DNA of 64,000 nucleotides. Origin: Crenobacter cavernae (GTDB lineage: Bacteria; Pseudomonadota; Gammaproteobacteria; Burkholderiales; Chromobacteriaceae). The DNA is taken from contig NZ_CP031337.1 in assembly GCF_003355495.1 (NCBI RefSeq), forward strand, positions 1,741,001 to 1,805,000. Reading direction: 5' to 3'. Positions 18,422 to 27,995 of this stretch are shown here, piece after piece (within the stretch, counting starts at the first letter, position 1; each line of letters opens with the position of its first letter). Under the pieces are notes generated by a model that worked only from the letters and a program-made list of their open reading frames with translations, was not told where the DNA came from and did no database searches. A program made the translations under genes and the position numbers.

Positions 18422-19219
18422 TCAGTCGCCGGCTCTGGCGATCGACAGCGTGTTGACCTGCTGGTTGCCGATGCCGGCCGCGAGGTTGACGCCGACGTTG
18501 CCTTCGATGTCGTTGACCGAGTCGGACAGCGAAGCGCTCGTCGCGCTGCCCCACCAGCCAGAGTCGCTGTCGACTTCGTTGTCGGCGTTCATCTGGAAGC
18601 CGGTGCTGGAGGCGGAAGCCAGCACACCCTCGTCGGCGACGGCGATGGCGAGGTCGTTCTTCTGCTGGTTGCCGATGCCGGCCGCGACGTTCAGGCCGAC
18701 GTTGCCTTCGATGTCTTCAACAGACTCTTCCACGTCGGCGTCCATGGCCGAGTAGTCGGTATCGATCTCATTGTCCTCGTTGAGCTGCTCGAAGGCGGTG
18801 GTGGCGCGCACGGCGGCGTCTTCCGCGTCGTCGAGGCTGGCGATCGCCACATTGTTGGCCTGCTGGTTGAACACGCCGGCCGCCACGTTCACGCCGGCGT
18901 TGCCCTCGATGTCGGTCACGCTCTCTTCTACGTCCGCCTCGTACGAAACTTCGGTATCCACCTCGTTATCCAGGTTTTTCTGCACGTCATGGGTGCTGGC
19001 GTTGGCCAGGCTTTCGAGTTCCGGGTCGAACTCGGCTTCTACTTCGACCTCTACCGAATACTCTTCCTCGTAGGAGAAATCGTTGTCGAGGGAGGTGCTG
19101 ATCTCCATCTCGTTTTCGAGTGTGTTCTCCAATTCCGTGCCATTGTCGTTTGCGTATGTCATCGACATGGCGGCGCTCAGGGCGAGGAAGATGGCGGTTT
19201 TTTGCAGCTTAGCGATCAT
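18422..19219 (-). CDS. FapC-like amyloid subunit, copy 2
   Basis: Identical in sequence to the 265-residue protein at 15944-16741: signal peptide 1-23, acidic linker, and three GNxGVNVAAGxxNQQxN repeats at 103-127, 169-193 and 237-261. This copy sits in the regular order fapA-B-C-D-E. Its start at 19219 has the same AAGGAG site 8-9 bases upstream. It is presumably the major fibre subunit secreted through the FapF-like pore. Confidence 0.87.
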   Translation of the reverse strand: MIAKLQKTAIFLALSAAMSMTYANDNGTELENTLENEMEISTSLDNDFSYEEEYSVEVEVEAEFDPELESLANASTHDVQKNLDNEVDTEVSYEADVEESVTDIEGNAGVNVAAGVFNQQANNVAIASLDDAEDAAVRATTAFEQLNEDNEIDTDYSAMDADVEESVEDIEGNVGLNVAAGIGNQQKNDLAIAVADEGVLASASSTGFQMNADNEVDSDSGWWGSATSASLSDSVNDIEGNVGVNLAAGIGNQQVNTLSIARAGD

Positions 19220-19366
19220 GATCGTTCTCCTTTTTGGGATAAATGCGGCACCGGAATGCCGCTTCACTACGGCTACTGCGGGAACTGCGACTACACCTGC
19301 AACGCGGTCGATCAAGGTGTTGGTTGTCACGATGGCCGGCCGATTCCTTTATTCATTTCCCGATGC

Positions 19367-19963
19367 TCACTGGAGCACCCGCACGGCGAGGAGGTTGGCG
19401 GCCTGGTTCAGGCTGCCCGCGACCTGGTTGAGCTGGACGACGCCGGTCGCCCCCTGGAAAGCCTGGTCGCCGATCTGGGCTGTGGGCAGCGACGCGCTGC
19501 TTTGTTGGGGGTCTTCGGTCGCGCCGGCCGACTGCGCCAGCAGCGTGTCGTCGGCCTGTCCGAGCCGGCCCGGCCGGGCGACGGTGATTTCGGTGCGGGC
19601 CCAAGGGCCGACCGCCACCGCCGCAAGGTTGGCCGAGCGGTTGGCGTAACCGCTCGTCTGGTTGACGCCGAGCATGCCGCTGAAGCCGGCAAATGAAGCG
19701 CCGTCGATGCTTGCGCTCGCTTGCCGTTCCGGGGCTTGCGGACCGGCTCCGGCTAGCCCCTGCGACAGCGTCAAGGAGGCCCGGGAGGTTTGGTCGCCGA
19801 TGGCCAGCGCGCGCAGGTTGGCTTGCTGGTTTTGCTCGCCGGCGGCCTGGTTGACCGACAGCACGCCGTTTGAATCGTCGCCGCTGTCCCGGATCAGGGA
19901 CAGGTCGTCCGCCATCGCCGGCAGGCTGAGGCAGAGTGCGATATAGCAGGCTCGAAGTTTCAT
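19367..19963 (-). CDS. FapB-like amyloid minor subunit / nucleator
   Basis: The 198-residue exported protein (signal peptide about 1-18, ending AMA) contains three spaced repeats: GVLSVNQAAGEQNQQANLRA (about 33-52), GMLGVNQTSGYANRSANLAA (about 95-114) and GVVQLNQVAGSLNQAANLLA near the C-terminus. Three such repeats and this length fit FapB, the nucleating subunit of Fap fibrils. An AGGAAG site precedes the start. It lies between fapA and fapC. It carries the only TTGGCCGAG motif (19629-19637) in the island, encoding Ser-Ala-Asn-Leu in repeat 2. Confidence 0.82.
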   Translation of the reverse strand: MKLRACYIALCLSLPAMADDLSLIRDSGDDSNGVLSVNQAAGEQNQQANLRALAIGDQTSRASLTLSQGLAGAGPQAPERQASASIDGASFAGFSGMLGVNQTSGYANRSANLAAVAVGPWARTEITVARPGRLGQADDTLLAQSAGATEDPQQSSASLPTAQIGDQAFQGATGVVQLNQVAGSLNQAANLLAVRVLQ

Positions 19964-19996
19964 GAAGCATCTTCCTGTCTTGTGCGGCTTGCCGGC

Positions 19997-20443
19997 TCAG
20001 CGGTTAAGGCCGCTCAGCGGGGAGAAGGCCCGGTCGATGGTCTGGCCGACTCCGGCGGTGGCTCCGCCGGAACCGCCGCCGTTGCCGCCGATCAGCCCGC
20101 TGGCTGCCATGCTGCCGGTAACCGCGTCGGCGCTGCCGACGAGGCTGCCGCCTCCCGATGCGAAGGGGGGCACGATTTGGCCCGACAGCATCGATTCGTC
20201 TTTAAATGCCCGCACCCCGGCCAAGGCCTCGTTGATGACCTCTTCCTGCGACACCTCCATGCCGGTCGTATGCGGCGACTTGGGGAGGTCGGGGCGGTAG
20301 GCGGGGCGCGGATCCACGGGACGCGAAATCAGGATTTCCTGGTCGTCGTTGCTGCCCGGGCCGCTCCATGCCTGAGCCGGAAGGCCGATGCCAAGGCCGA
20401 TCAGCAGGGCGGTACGCGTTGTGATGGAGCGGATGGTGAGCAT
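19997..20443 (-). CDS. FapA-like periplasmic protein of the amyloid operon
   Basis: The 148-residue protein has a signal peptide (about 1-24, ending AQA), a Pro/Asp-rich stretch (LISRPVDPRPAYRPDLP) and a Gly/Ser-rich C-terminal half (FASGGGSLVGSAD, GGNGGGSGGATAG). FapA of Pseudomonas is a small, poorly conserved periplasmic protein encoded first in the operon and influencing fibre composition. Assignment here rests on position, length and export signal rather than clear motifs. It is the first gene after the sigma-54 promoter, with GAGG before the ATG. Confidence 0.65.
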   Translation of the reverse strand: MLTIRSITTRTALLIGLGIGLPAQAWSGPGSNDDQEILISRPVDPRPAYRPDLPKSPHTTGMEVSQEEVINEALAGVRAFKDESMLSGQIVPPFASGGGSLVGSADAVTGSMAASGLIGGNGGGSGGATAGVGQTIDRAFSPLSGLNR

Positions 20444-20476
20444 GGGAGCCTCGGGGTTTCGGTGTGCCTCCCCTTA

Positions 20477-20492
20477 TGCAGTTCCCGTGCCA
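20477..20492 (-). promoter_or_regulatory. Sigma-54 promoter (-24/-12) for the fapA-E operon
   Basis: Read on the minus strand, TGGCACGGGAACTGCA matches the consensus TGGCACGNNNNTTGCW at every informative base but one. The predicted transcription start is about 23 bases before the fapA ATG. A sigma-54 activator gene lies in the same island. Confidence 0.85.
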
Positions 20493-20779
20493 TGTTTTTA
20501 GGTTGTTGATTTGTTTGGGTTTTTATTTTTTAGGTCACGGCGAGAGGGCCGAATTTGTCACGCCGGCGAGACACTCTCGGGGGGCCGGCAGCAAGTGGTG
20601 GCGGAGTGATGGGAAAGCGATGGGAAAGCGATGTCCGGCTGAGGGCTGGATCGGCCACTGGCCTGGGAAGGGAGTGGGGATGGAGAGCCCCGATGTGTCT
20701 CTAAATTGAGCCTGCCGTCGCGCTCGGCGGGGCTGCGACGACTCGATAAGCCCGCCGGTAGGGGAGCGGGTGGGTCGCC
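20493..20779. other. Upstream control region of the fap operon
   Basis: The region between the fapA promoter and the mocR stop holds an inverted repeat, CGAGACACTCTCG (20567-20579, arms of five bases), about 75-90 bases upstream of the -24 element. This is a plausible enhancer site for the sigma-54 activator. No other gene or repeat is evident. Confidence 0.35.
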
Positions 20780-22168
20780 TTACCGTGGCGCGTGGTCGGC
20801 GAGGAAGTCGAACAGTCGCGCATCAAGGGACCACGCGACGTTGAAGCGGAACCAGCCGGGCTCGGGGTTTTCCTCGCACTGGTAGAAGGCGCCGGGCGCG
20901 AGCGCGATACCGGCCTTGGCGGCCGCGTCGGTGAGGGTTTTGCTATCGATCCCCTCGGGCGCCGCCGCCCACAGGAACAGACCGCCGCTTGGACGGTGGA
21001 ACACGCGCCAGCCGAGCGCTTCGAGGGCGTCGGCGACGCGCCGCTGCGCCTCGGCCAGGCTTTCGCGCAGGCGCTCGAGATGCGCGCGGTAGTGGCCGTC
21101 GGTGACGATGGCGAGCGTCGCCGCCTCGTTGAGCAAGGAACTCGTCAACCCGCCGGCCATCTTCAGCTGGCTCGCCGCCGCGACGGTGTTGGGGTTCGCC
21201 GCGAGGAAGCCGACGCGCAGCGCCGGCGAGATCGTCTTCGAGAAACTCCCCAGGTAGATCACGCGCTTCAAGGCGTCGAGGCTCGCGAGCGTCGGCCCGG
21301 AAGGCATCGCCAGTTCCGCGAACGGGTCGTCCTCGACGATGGTGAAGTCGAAGCGCTCGGCCAACTGCAACAGCCTAAACGCGGTCGCCGGGCTGGTGCG
21401 GGTGCCGGTCGGGTTGTGCAGCTGCGTGTTGGTGAAGAAGGCGACCGGGCGGTGGAGCTCGGCCAACGTCGCCAACACCTCCGGATCGGGGCCGGCGGCG
21501 GTGCGCGGCACCGGCAACAGCCGCACGCCGTGGTGGCGCAGCGCGGTCAACAGGTTCGAGTAGCCGGGCGTTTCTACCAGCACCGCGTCGCCGGGGCGCG
21601 CGATCAGCCTTATTGCCAGGTCGAGCCCCTGGCTCGCGCCGTGGGTCAGCACGATCTGCGCGGCCGGCGCCTCGATGCCGCGCAGCGCAAGCTGCCACTC
21701 GAGGTGTTCGCGCAGCGCGGTCAGGCCCTGCGGGTGGCCGTAGCGCACGAGCCGTTCGGCCGGGCCGCGCGCCAGTTGCCTTAACGCGCCGCGCACGCCT
21801 TCCTCGTACAGCCAGTCGCCCGGCAGCCAGCCGCCGCCGGCCGGCAGCGTCAGCGCCTCGTCCTCGTACACGCGGCGGATCAGCCAAGCCTCGTCGACCG
21901 GCGCACGCAAGGCCGGTGCGGCGACCGGGCGCGACTTGGCGAGCACGTAGTAGCCGCGCGCCGGCTTGGCCGCTATCCAGCCCTGCGCCGACAGCCGGTT
22001 GTATGCCTCGGCGACGGTGAACGGGCTCACGCCTAGCGTCTTGGCGAGCGCGCGTACCGACGGCAGCCGGCTGCCTGCCGGCAAGAGGCCGCGGCCGATG
22101 CGCTGGGCGACGCCGGCGACGATCTGTTCGGTGAGCGAGGTCGATGAATCCTTGTCGAGCGTGAGCAT
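20780..22168 (-). CDS. MocR/GntR-family transcriptional regulator with aminotransferase domain
   Basis: The 462-residue protein fuses a GntR winged-helix domain (about 1-75, with LPSVRALAKTLGVSPFTVAEA) to a fold-type-I aminotransferase-like domain. That domain has HGASQGLDLAIRL, NPTGTRTSP and the PLP-binding lysine in GSFSKTISPALRVGF. MocR regulators sense PLP-linked amino compounds and usually control divergent neighbours. Here these are the beta-alanine transaminase and mmsA genes, so it is probably their activator. Paired GCAGTACAG repeats lie in the shared intergenic region. Confidence 0.93.
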   Translation of the reverse strand: MLTLDKDSSTSLTEQIVAGVAQRIGRGLLPAGSRLPSVRALAKTLGVSPFTVAEAYNRLSAQGWIAAKPARGYYVLAKSRPVAAPALRAPVDEAWLIRRVYEDEALTLPAGGGWLPGDWLYEEGVRGALRQLARGPAERLVRYGHPQGLTALREHLEWQLALRGIEAPAAQIVLTHGASQGLDLAIRLIARPGDAVLVETPGYSNLLTALRHHGVRLLPVPRTAAGPDPEVLATLAELHRPVAFFTNTQLHNPTGTRTSPATAFRLLQLAERFDFTIVEDDPFAELAMPSGPTLASLDALKRVIYLGSFSKTISPALRVGFLAANPNTVAAASQLKMAGGLTSSLLNEAATLAIVTDGHYRAHLERLRESLAEAQRRVADALEALGWRVFHRPSGGLFLWAAAPEGIDSKTLTDAAAKAGIALAPGAFYQCEENPEPGWFRFNVAWSLDARLFDFLADHAPR

Positions 22169-22193
22169 GGGGCAAACCGTACCGGGTTATCGT

Positions 22194-22313
22194 GCAGTAC
22201 AGGCAGCCGCAAGAAGCGCCGCCATGTATCTGTTTTTCGATCTCATCGTCGCCAATACTGACCGTGCCGGCAAGTTGTCTTGCCCAATGTCACCAATACA
22301 GCGAGCAGTACAG
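22194..22313. promoter_or_regulatory. Candidate MocR operator: direct repeats GCAGTACAG
   Basis: The nonamer GCAGTACAG occurs at 22194-22202 and 22305-22313, both inside the 163-base region between the divergent mocR and transaminase genes. MocR proteins commonly bind direct repeats, so these are candidate operators. The right copy lies close to the transaminase start. Confidence 0.35.
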
Positions 22314-22331
22314 ACCTAGACGGAGCTCATC

Positions 22332-23657
22332 ATGGCCATAGAAGACCTGAATCTCGACGCCTACTGGATGCCGTTCACCGCCAAGCGCTACTTCGAGGCG
22401 CACCCCGAGCGGCGCATCCTCGCGCGCGCCGAGGGCGCCTACTACTGGACCGAGGACGGCCATAAGCTCTACGACGGCTTGTCCGGCCTGTGGTGCTGCG
22501 GCCTCGGCCATCGCCACCCGAAGATCGTCGACGCGGTGAAGAAGCAGCTCGACACGCTCGACTACAGCACCGCGTTCCAGATGGGCCACGCGCCGGCGTT
22601 CAGGTTGGCCGAGCGCATCGCCGACACGGCGCCCGATGGTTTCTCCAAGGTGTTCTTCTGCAACTCGGGCTCGGAGGCGGTCGACACCGCGCTGAAGATC
22701 GCGCTGGCCTATCACCGCATCCGTGGCGACGCGGCGCGCACGCGGCTGATCGGCAGGGAGAAGGGCTACCACGGCGTCGGCTTCGCCGGCATCTCGGTCG
22801 GCGGCATGGTCGCCAACCGCAAGATGTACTCGGCGAGCATGCTTGCCGGTGTCGACCACCTGCCGCACACGCACAAGCTCGAAAAGATGGCGTTCTCGAA
22901 GGGCGAGCCCGAGTGGGGCGCGCACTTGGCCGACGAGCTGATCCGCCTCGTGCAGCTGCACGACGCGTCGACGATCGCCGCGGTGATCGTCGAGCCGATG
23001 CAGGGCTCGGCCGGCGTGATCGTGCCGCCTAAGGGTTATCTGAAGCGGCTGCGCGAGCTGTGCACGCAGTACGGCATCCTCTTGATCTTCGACGAGGTGA
23101 TCTGCGGTTTCGGCCGCATGGGCGCGCCGTTCGCCGCGCAGCACTACGACGTGAAGCCCGACCTGATCACCTTCGCCAAGGGCGTGAACAACGGCATGGT
23201 GCCGATGGGCGGCGTCATCGTCACCGACGAAATCTACGACGCCTTCATGACTGGCCCCGAGCACGCGGTCGAGTTCTTCCACGGCTATACGTATTCGGGC
23301 CACCCGCTCGCGGTCGCCGCCGCACACGCGACGCTAGACGTGATCGAGGAAGAGGGCATCTACGCGCGCGCCAACGACCTAAGCCGCGTGCTCGAGGAGG
23401 CGGTGCACGGCCTGAAGGGCGAGCCTAACGTGATCGACATCCGCAACTGCCAGCTCGCCGCCGCGGTCGAGTTCGCGCCTGTCGAAGGCAAGCCGGGCTG
23501 GCGCGCGCTCAGGGTGTTCGAGGAAGCCTTGAAGCGCGGCGTGCTGTTCCGCTTCACCGGCGACATCATCGCGATGGGCCCGCCGATGATCTCGACGCCG
23601 GATGAAGTCACCCGCATGGCCGACGTGCTCGCCGACTCGATCCGCGCCGCCGGCTGA
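22332..23657 (+). CDS. bauA: Beta-alanine (omega-amino acid):pyruvate aminotransferase
   Basis: This 441-residue class III aminotransferase begins with DAYWMPFTAKRYFE, a typical start of omega-amino acid:pyruvate transaminases. It has FCNSGSEAVDTALKIA for PLP phosphate binding, IFDEVICGFGRMG with the pyridine-N Asp, and the Schiff-base lysine in TFAKGVNNGMVPMG. It converts beta-alanine (or other omega-amines) and pyruvate to malonate semialdehyde and alanine. The next gene encodes the dehydrogenase that consumes that semialdehyde, which supports the beta-alanine role. Confidence 0.92.
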   Translation: MAIEDLNLDAYWMPFTAKRYFEAHPERRILARAEGAYYWTEDGHKLYDGLSGLWCCGLGHRHPKIVDAVKKQLDTLDYSTAFQMGHAPAFRLAERIADTAPDGFSKVFFCNSGSEAVDTALKIALAYHRIRGDAARTRLIGREKGYHGVGFAGISVGGMVANRKMYSASMLAGVDHLPHTHKLEKMAFSKGEPEWGAHLADELIRLVQLHDASTIAAVIVEPMQGSAGVIVPPKGYLKRLRELCTQYGILLIFDEVICGFGRMGAPFAAQHYDVKPDLITFAKGVNNGMVPMGGVIVTDEIYDAFMTGPEHAVEFFHGYTYSGHPLAVAAAHATLDVIEEEGIYARANDLSRVLEEAVHGLKGEPNVIDIRNCQLAAAVEFAPVEGKPGWRALRVFEEALKRGVLFRFTGDIIAMGPPMISTPDEVTRMADVLADSIRAAG

Positions 23658-23690
23658 ACCGAATTCCGATCAAATCACCAGGACTGAATC

Positions 23691-25190
<1,500 letters not shown>

Positions 25191-25198
25191 GTCTAAGG

Positions 25199-25225
25199 TT
25201 GGCCGAGCCCTGACCGCTCGGCCAA
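25199..25225. repeat. Inverted pair of the TTGGCCGAG repeat after mmsA
   Basis: TTGGCCGAG (25199-25207) and CTCGGCCAA (25217-25225) face each other across nine bases just past the mmsA stop and can form a hairpin. No T-run follows, so termination would be weak or Rho-assisted. Confidence 0.8.
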
Positions 25226-25410
25226 CGTTGATGACTGCTGATGAACGCTCGCCGCTGGTGGGCGTTTTGGTTTTTGAGGGGGGAGGGGGAGGCCGCGGCC
25301 GCGGCCGCGCTCGTACCCTTATTCCCCCGCGGCTTCCGTTTTGGCTTGCTAGATTGAGAACAGTGGCCGGCGTTTTCCGGCCCTGTTTCTACCCTGGGGA
25401 GGGCCGGATC

Positions 25411-26166
25411 ATGAAGAAAGTCGCGATGGCGCTGCTGCTCGGCGCGTCGGCGCTGGCGCAGGCGGAGGTGAACATGGAATTCAAGTTCACCCCGTTCGTC
25501 GGCGCCGAGAACGAGGCGGGCAAGATCGAGGTGATGCCGGGGACGGCGCGCATCTACGTCAACGGCGCGCTGCATTCCGAGCGGAAGCTCGCGAAGGCGT
25601 CGGTGCTGGCCGACGGCGGCGGCGTCGCGCCGTCGCTCAGCCTGCCGGTGTCGTCGCTGGGAGAGAAGCTCAAGCGCGGCGCGAACACGCTGCGCGTCGA
25701 GTTCCGGCCGGCCGATGCGAACAAGCGCTACCGCGTCCAGTTCGGTTGGGCGGCGGCGAGCGATTCGATCGGCGCGGCGGACGATGCGGGGCGCCGGCGC
25801 AGCGGAAACCAGGCGAGCAGCACCGGCCGGCAGACGCGCGACGCGGTCGGCCCGGTGGCGTTCGAGAGCCGTTTCAGCGCGATCGCCGCGGTCGAATCCG
25901 ACGCACTCGACGCCGAGACGGTGGGCAAGCGCGACAAGGCGGACGGATCGGATCAGGTCGCCGGCGAGGCGATGAGGCGGAACGACCTGGCCGGCGCGCG
26001 TCCGCCCGAGATCCCCGCCGACGCCGGCGCGACCCAGCTTCCCAATCTGCCGAATACGCCGCCGCCTTCTGCGGCACCGCCGGCGGCGTCGGCCCCGCCC
26101 CCCAGTTCGTCCCCCGGCTCGACCGGCTCGTCGAGCTCGCCGTGGTGGAGCCCTTTCCGCCAATGA
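25411..26166 (+). CDS. Hypothetical exported protein with Pro/Ser-rich tail
   Basis: The 251-residue protein has a signal peptide (MKKVAMALLLGASALAQA), a beta-rich domain of about 90 residues (EFKFTPFVGAENEAGKIEV, ANTLRVEFRP) and then a low-complexity region ending in a Pro/Ser-rich tail. I recognise no family. The start at 25411 is the one that exposes the signal peptide; upstream sequence is low-complexity. It could be a periplasmic or surface protein. Its 3' end is seven bases from the metF stop on the other strand. Confidence 0.6.
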   Translation: MKKVAMALLLGASALAQAEVNMEFKFTPFVGAENEAGKIEVMPGTARIYVNGALHSERKLAKASVLADGGGVAPSLSLPVSSLGEKLKRGANTLRVEFRPADANKRYRVQFGWAAASDSIGAADDAGRRRSGNQASSTGRQTRDAVGPVAFESRFSAIAAVESDALDAETVGKRDKADGSDQVAGEAMRRNDLAGARPPEIPADAGATQLPNLPNTPPPSAAPPAASAPPPSSSPGSTGSSSSPWWSPFRQ

Positions 26167-26172
26167 GCCCGT

Positions 26173-27021
26173 CTACGCCGCCTTCGGCGGCGTGAGGCCC
26201 GTGTCGGCGAGGATGAGGCTGGCCATCTCGATCTCGGCCGCGCCCGGCGCGAAGAAGTGCACGCCCGGCGCGCCTGCGGCGATCAGCTGCGAGACGAGCC
26301 GCGCGCCGACCTCGCGGCCGAAGCTTGCGAGCGCGGCCGCGTCGCCGTGGCAGGCGTCGAGCGCGCGTTTCATCCAGCGCGGCAGCTCGACGCCGCGTAC
26401 CTCGGCCAACCTCGCCATCGATACGCGCGTCAACGGCAGCACGCCCGGCACGATGGGCAGCGTGACGCCGGCACGGACCGCCGCGTCGGCGAAGTAGCGG
26501 TAGGCGTCTGCGTTGTAGAAATACTGCGTGACCGCGCCGGTCGCGCCGGCGTCCTGCTTGGCCTTCAGCGCGGCGAGGTCGGTGTGCGCGCTCTTTGCCT
26601 GCGGGTGCACCTCGGGGTAGGCGGCGACGAGGATGTCGGGGCCATCGCCCAAAGTCTCGCGCATGAAGCGCACCAGATCGCTCGCGTAGCGGAAGTCGCC
26701 GCGCTCGCCCATGCCGGACGGCGTGTCGCCCCTGAGCGCGAACAGCGTCTTCGCTTTCCTGTCCGAAAACTCGGCCAACCTTTCGGTCGCGGTCGCCTGG
26801 TCGAGGCCGGCCGTCGACAGGTGAGGCGCGACGGCGAAACCTTGCGCGTTAAGCGCGTCGGAGAGCGCGAGGCCCGCGGCGCGGCTGATGCCGCCGGCGC
26901 CGTCGGTGACCGACACGAAGGCCGGCGCCAGCGGCGCGAGCCTTGACGCGAGCTCGGCCGACCTCGCCGCGCCGGCCGGGTTGATGCCCGGGTAGAGTTC
27001 GATGCTGATCGGCAGTGTCAT
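26173..27021 (-). CDS. metF: Methylenetetrahydrofolate reductase
   Basis: The 282-residue protein is a MetF TIM barrel. It starts ISIELYPGINP, has VSVTDGAGG, the folate/FAD segment LFALRGDTPSGMG, DILVAAYPEVHPQ, AGATGAVTQYFYNADAY and IVPGVLPLTRVSMA. It reduces 5,10-methylene-THF to 5-methyl-THF for methionine synthesis. It is the last gene of the one-carbon cluster, ten bases after purU. Two internal copies of the CTCGGCCAA motif lie at 26401 and 26770. Confidence 0.92.
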   Translation of the reverse strand: MTLPISIELYPGINPAGAARSAELASRLAPLAPAFVSVTDGAGGISRAAGLALSDALNAQGFAVAPHLSTAGLDQATATERLAEFSDRKAKTLFALRGDTPSGMGERGDFRYASDLVRFMRETLGDGPDILVAAYPEVHPQAKSAHTDLAALKAKQDAGATGAVTQYFYNADAYRYFADAAVRAGVTLPIVPGVLPLTRVSMARLAEVRGVELPRWMKRALDACHGDAAALASFGREVGARLVSQLIAAGAPGVHFFAPGAAEIEMASLILADTGLTPPKAA

Positions 27022-27031
27022 TTCGTCACCC

Positions 27032-27901
27032 TTAGCGGAACACCACGGTGCGGTCGCCGTTCAGGAAGACCCGGTGTTCGGTGTGATACTTGACCGCACG
27101 CGACAGCGCGAGGCATTCCATGTCGCGGCCGGTCGCCATCAGCTGTTCGGGACGGTGCGTGTGGTCGACGCGCTCGACCACCTGCTCGATGATCGGGCCT
27201 TCATCCAGATCATTGGTCACGTAGTGCGCGGTCGCGCCGATCAGCTTCACGCCGCGGTCGTAAGCCTGATGGTAGGGCTTGGCGCCCTTGAAGCCGGGCA
27301 GGAACGAGTGGTGGATGTTGATCGCGCGGCCCTTGAGCCGGTCGGCGAGGCCCGGCGACAGGATCTGCATATAGCGCGCGAGCACGACGAGTTCGCTGCC
27401 GGTCGATTCGATCAGCGCCTCGAGCTTCGCCTCCTGCTGCGCGCGGTTCTCGCTGCCGACCGGCAGGTGGTGGTAAGGCAGACCGTGCGCCGCCGCCAAG
27501 GGCTCGAGCTTGGCGTGATTCGACACGACGCCGGTGATGTCTATCGGCAACTCGCCCATCTTCCAGCGGTAGAGCAGGTCGTTCAGGCAGTGGTCGAGGC
27601 TGGAGACGAGGATCAGGGTCTTGGTGCGCGCCGCCGCGTCGTGCAGCTGCCACTGCATCGAGAAACGCGACGCGACGTCTGCGAACTCGCTGCGCAGCCG
27701 CGCCAGGCGTTCTTCGTCGGCGCTCTTGGCGTGGAAACGGCAACGCACGAAGAAACGCTTGGCGATGTCGTCGTCGAATACCGACAGCTCGTCGATATAG
27801 CCGCCGCGCGCGTCGAGAAAGCCCGACACGGCGGCGACCTGGCCGGGGCCGCTCGGGCACGACAAAGTCAAGATGTAGGCGGTGTGTTCGGTCTGGAACA
27901 T
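27032..27901 (-). CDS. purU: Formyltetrahydrofolate deformylase
   Basis: The 289-residue protein has an N-terminal ACT domain (about 8-85, with LSCPSGPGQVAAVSGFL) and a formyl-transferase-type hydrolase domain. Key segments are VSNHAKLEPLA, LARYMQILSPGLA, the INIHHSFLPGFKGAKPY motif with catalytic His, and IGATAHYVTNDLDEGPII. PurU releases formate from 10-formyl-THF, balancing one-carbon units when glycine cleavage overproduces them. The ATG at 27901 follows a perfect GGAGG site; an upstream frame of 76 codons is not family-like. Confidence 0.95.
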   Translation of the reverse strand: MFQTEHTAYILTLSCPSGPGQVAAVSGFLDARGGYIDELSVFDDDIAKRFFVRCRFHAKSADEERLARLRSEFADVASRFSMQWQLHDAAARTKTLILVSSLDHCLNDLLYRWKMGELPIDITGVVSNHAKLEPLAAAHGLPYHHLPVGSENRAQQEAKLEALIESTGSELVVLARYMQILSPGLADRLKGRAINIHHSFLPGFKGAKPYHQAYDRGVKLIGATAHYVTNDLDEGPIIEQVVERVDHTHRPEQLMATGRDMECLALSRAVKYHTEHRVFLNGDRTVVFR

Positions 27902-27995
27902 GGTGGCCTCCTTTACGGGCGGCGGATCACGCCGCCCGGTCTTGGATGGATAGTGTTGCGGCGGGGTGCGCCGTCTCATCTTGCGTGGATAAGGC

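Larger units (their letters stand above)
18147..19306. repeat. Right copy of 1.16-kb direct repeat (fapC plus 5' fapD)
   Basis: Match of 15669-16828 at a fixed offset of 2478 bases. This copy is in the complete context (fapB upstream, full fapD downstream), so it is probably the original arrangement. Confidence 0.9.

Noticed and set aside
25270..25310. GC-only run (GCGGCCGCGGCCGC) before the exported protein
   Set aside because: Looks like simple low-complexity sequence; no hairpin-plus-T-run or other function supported.
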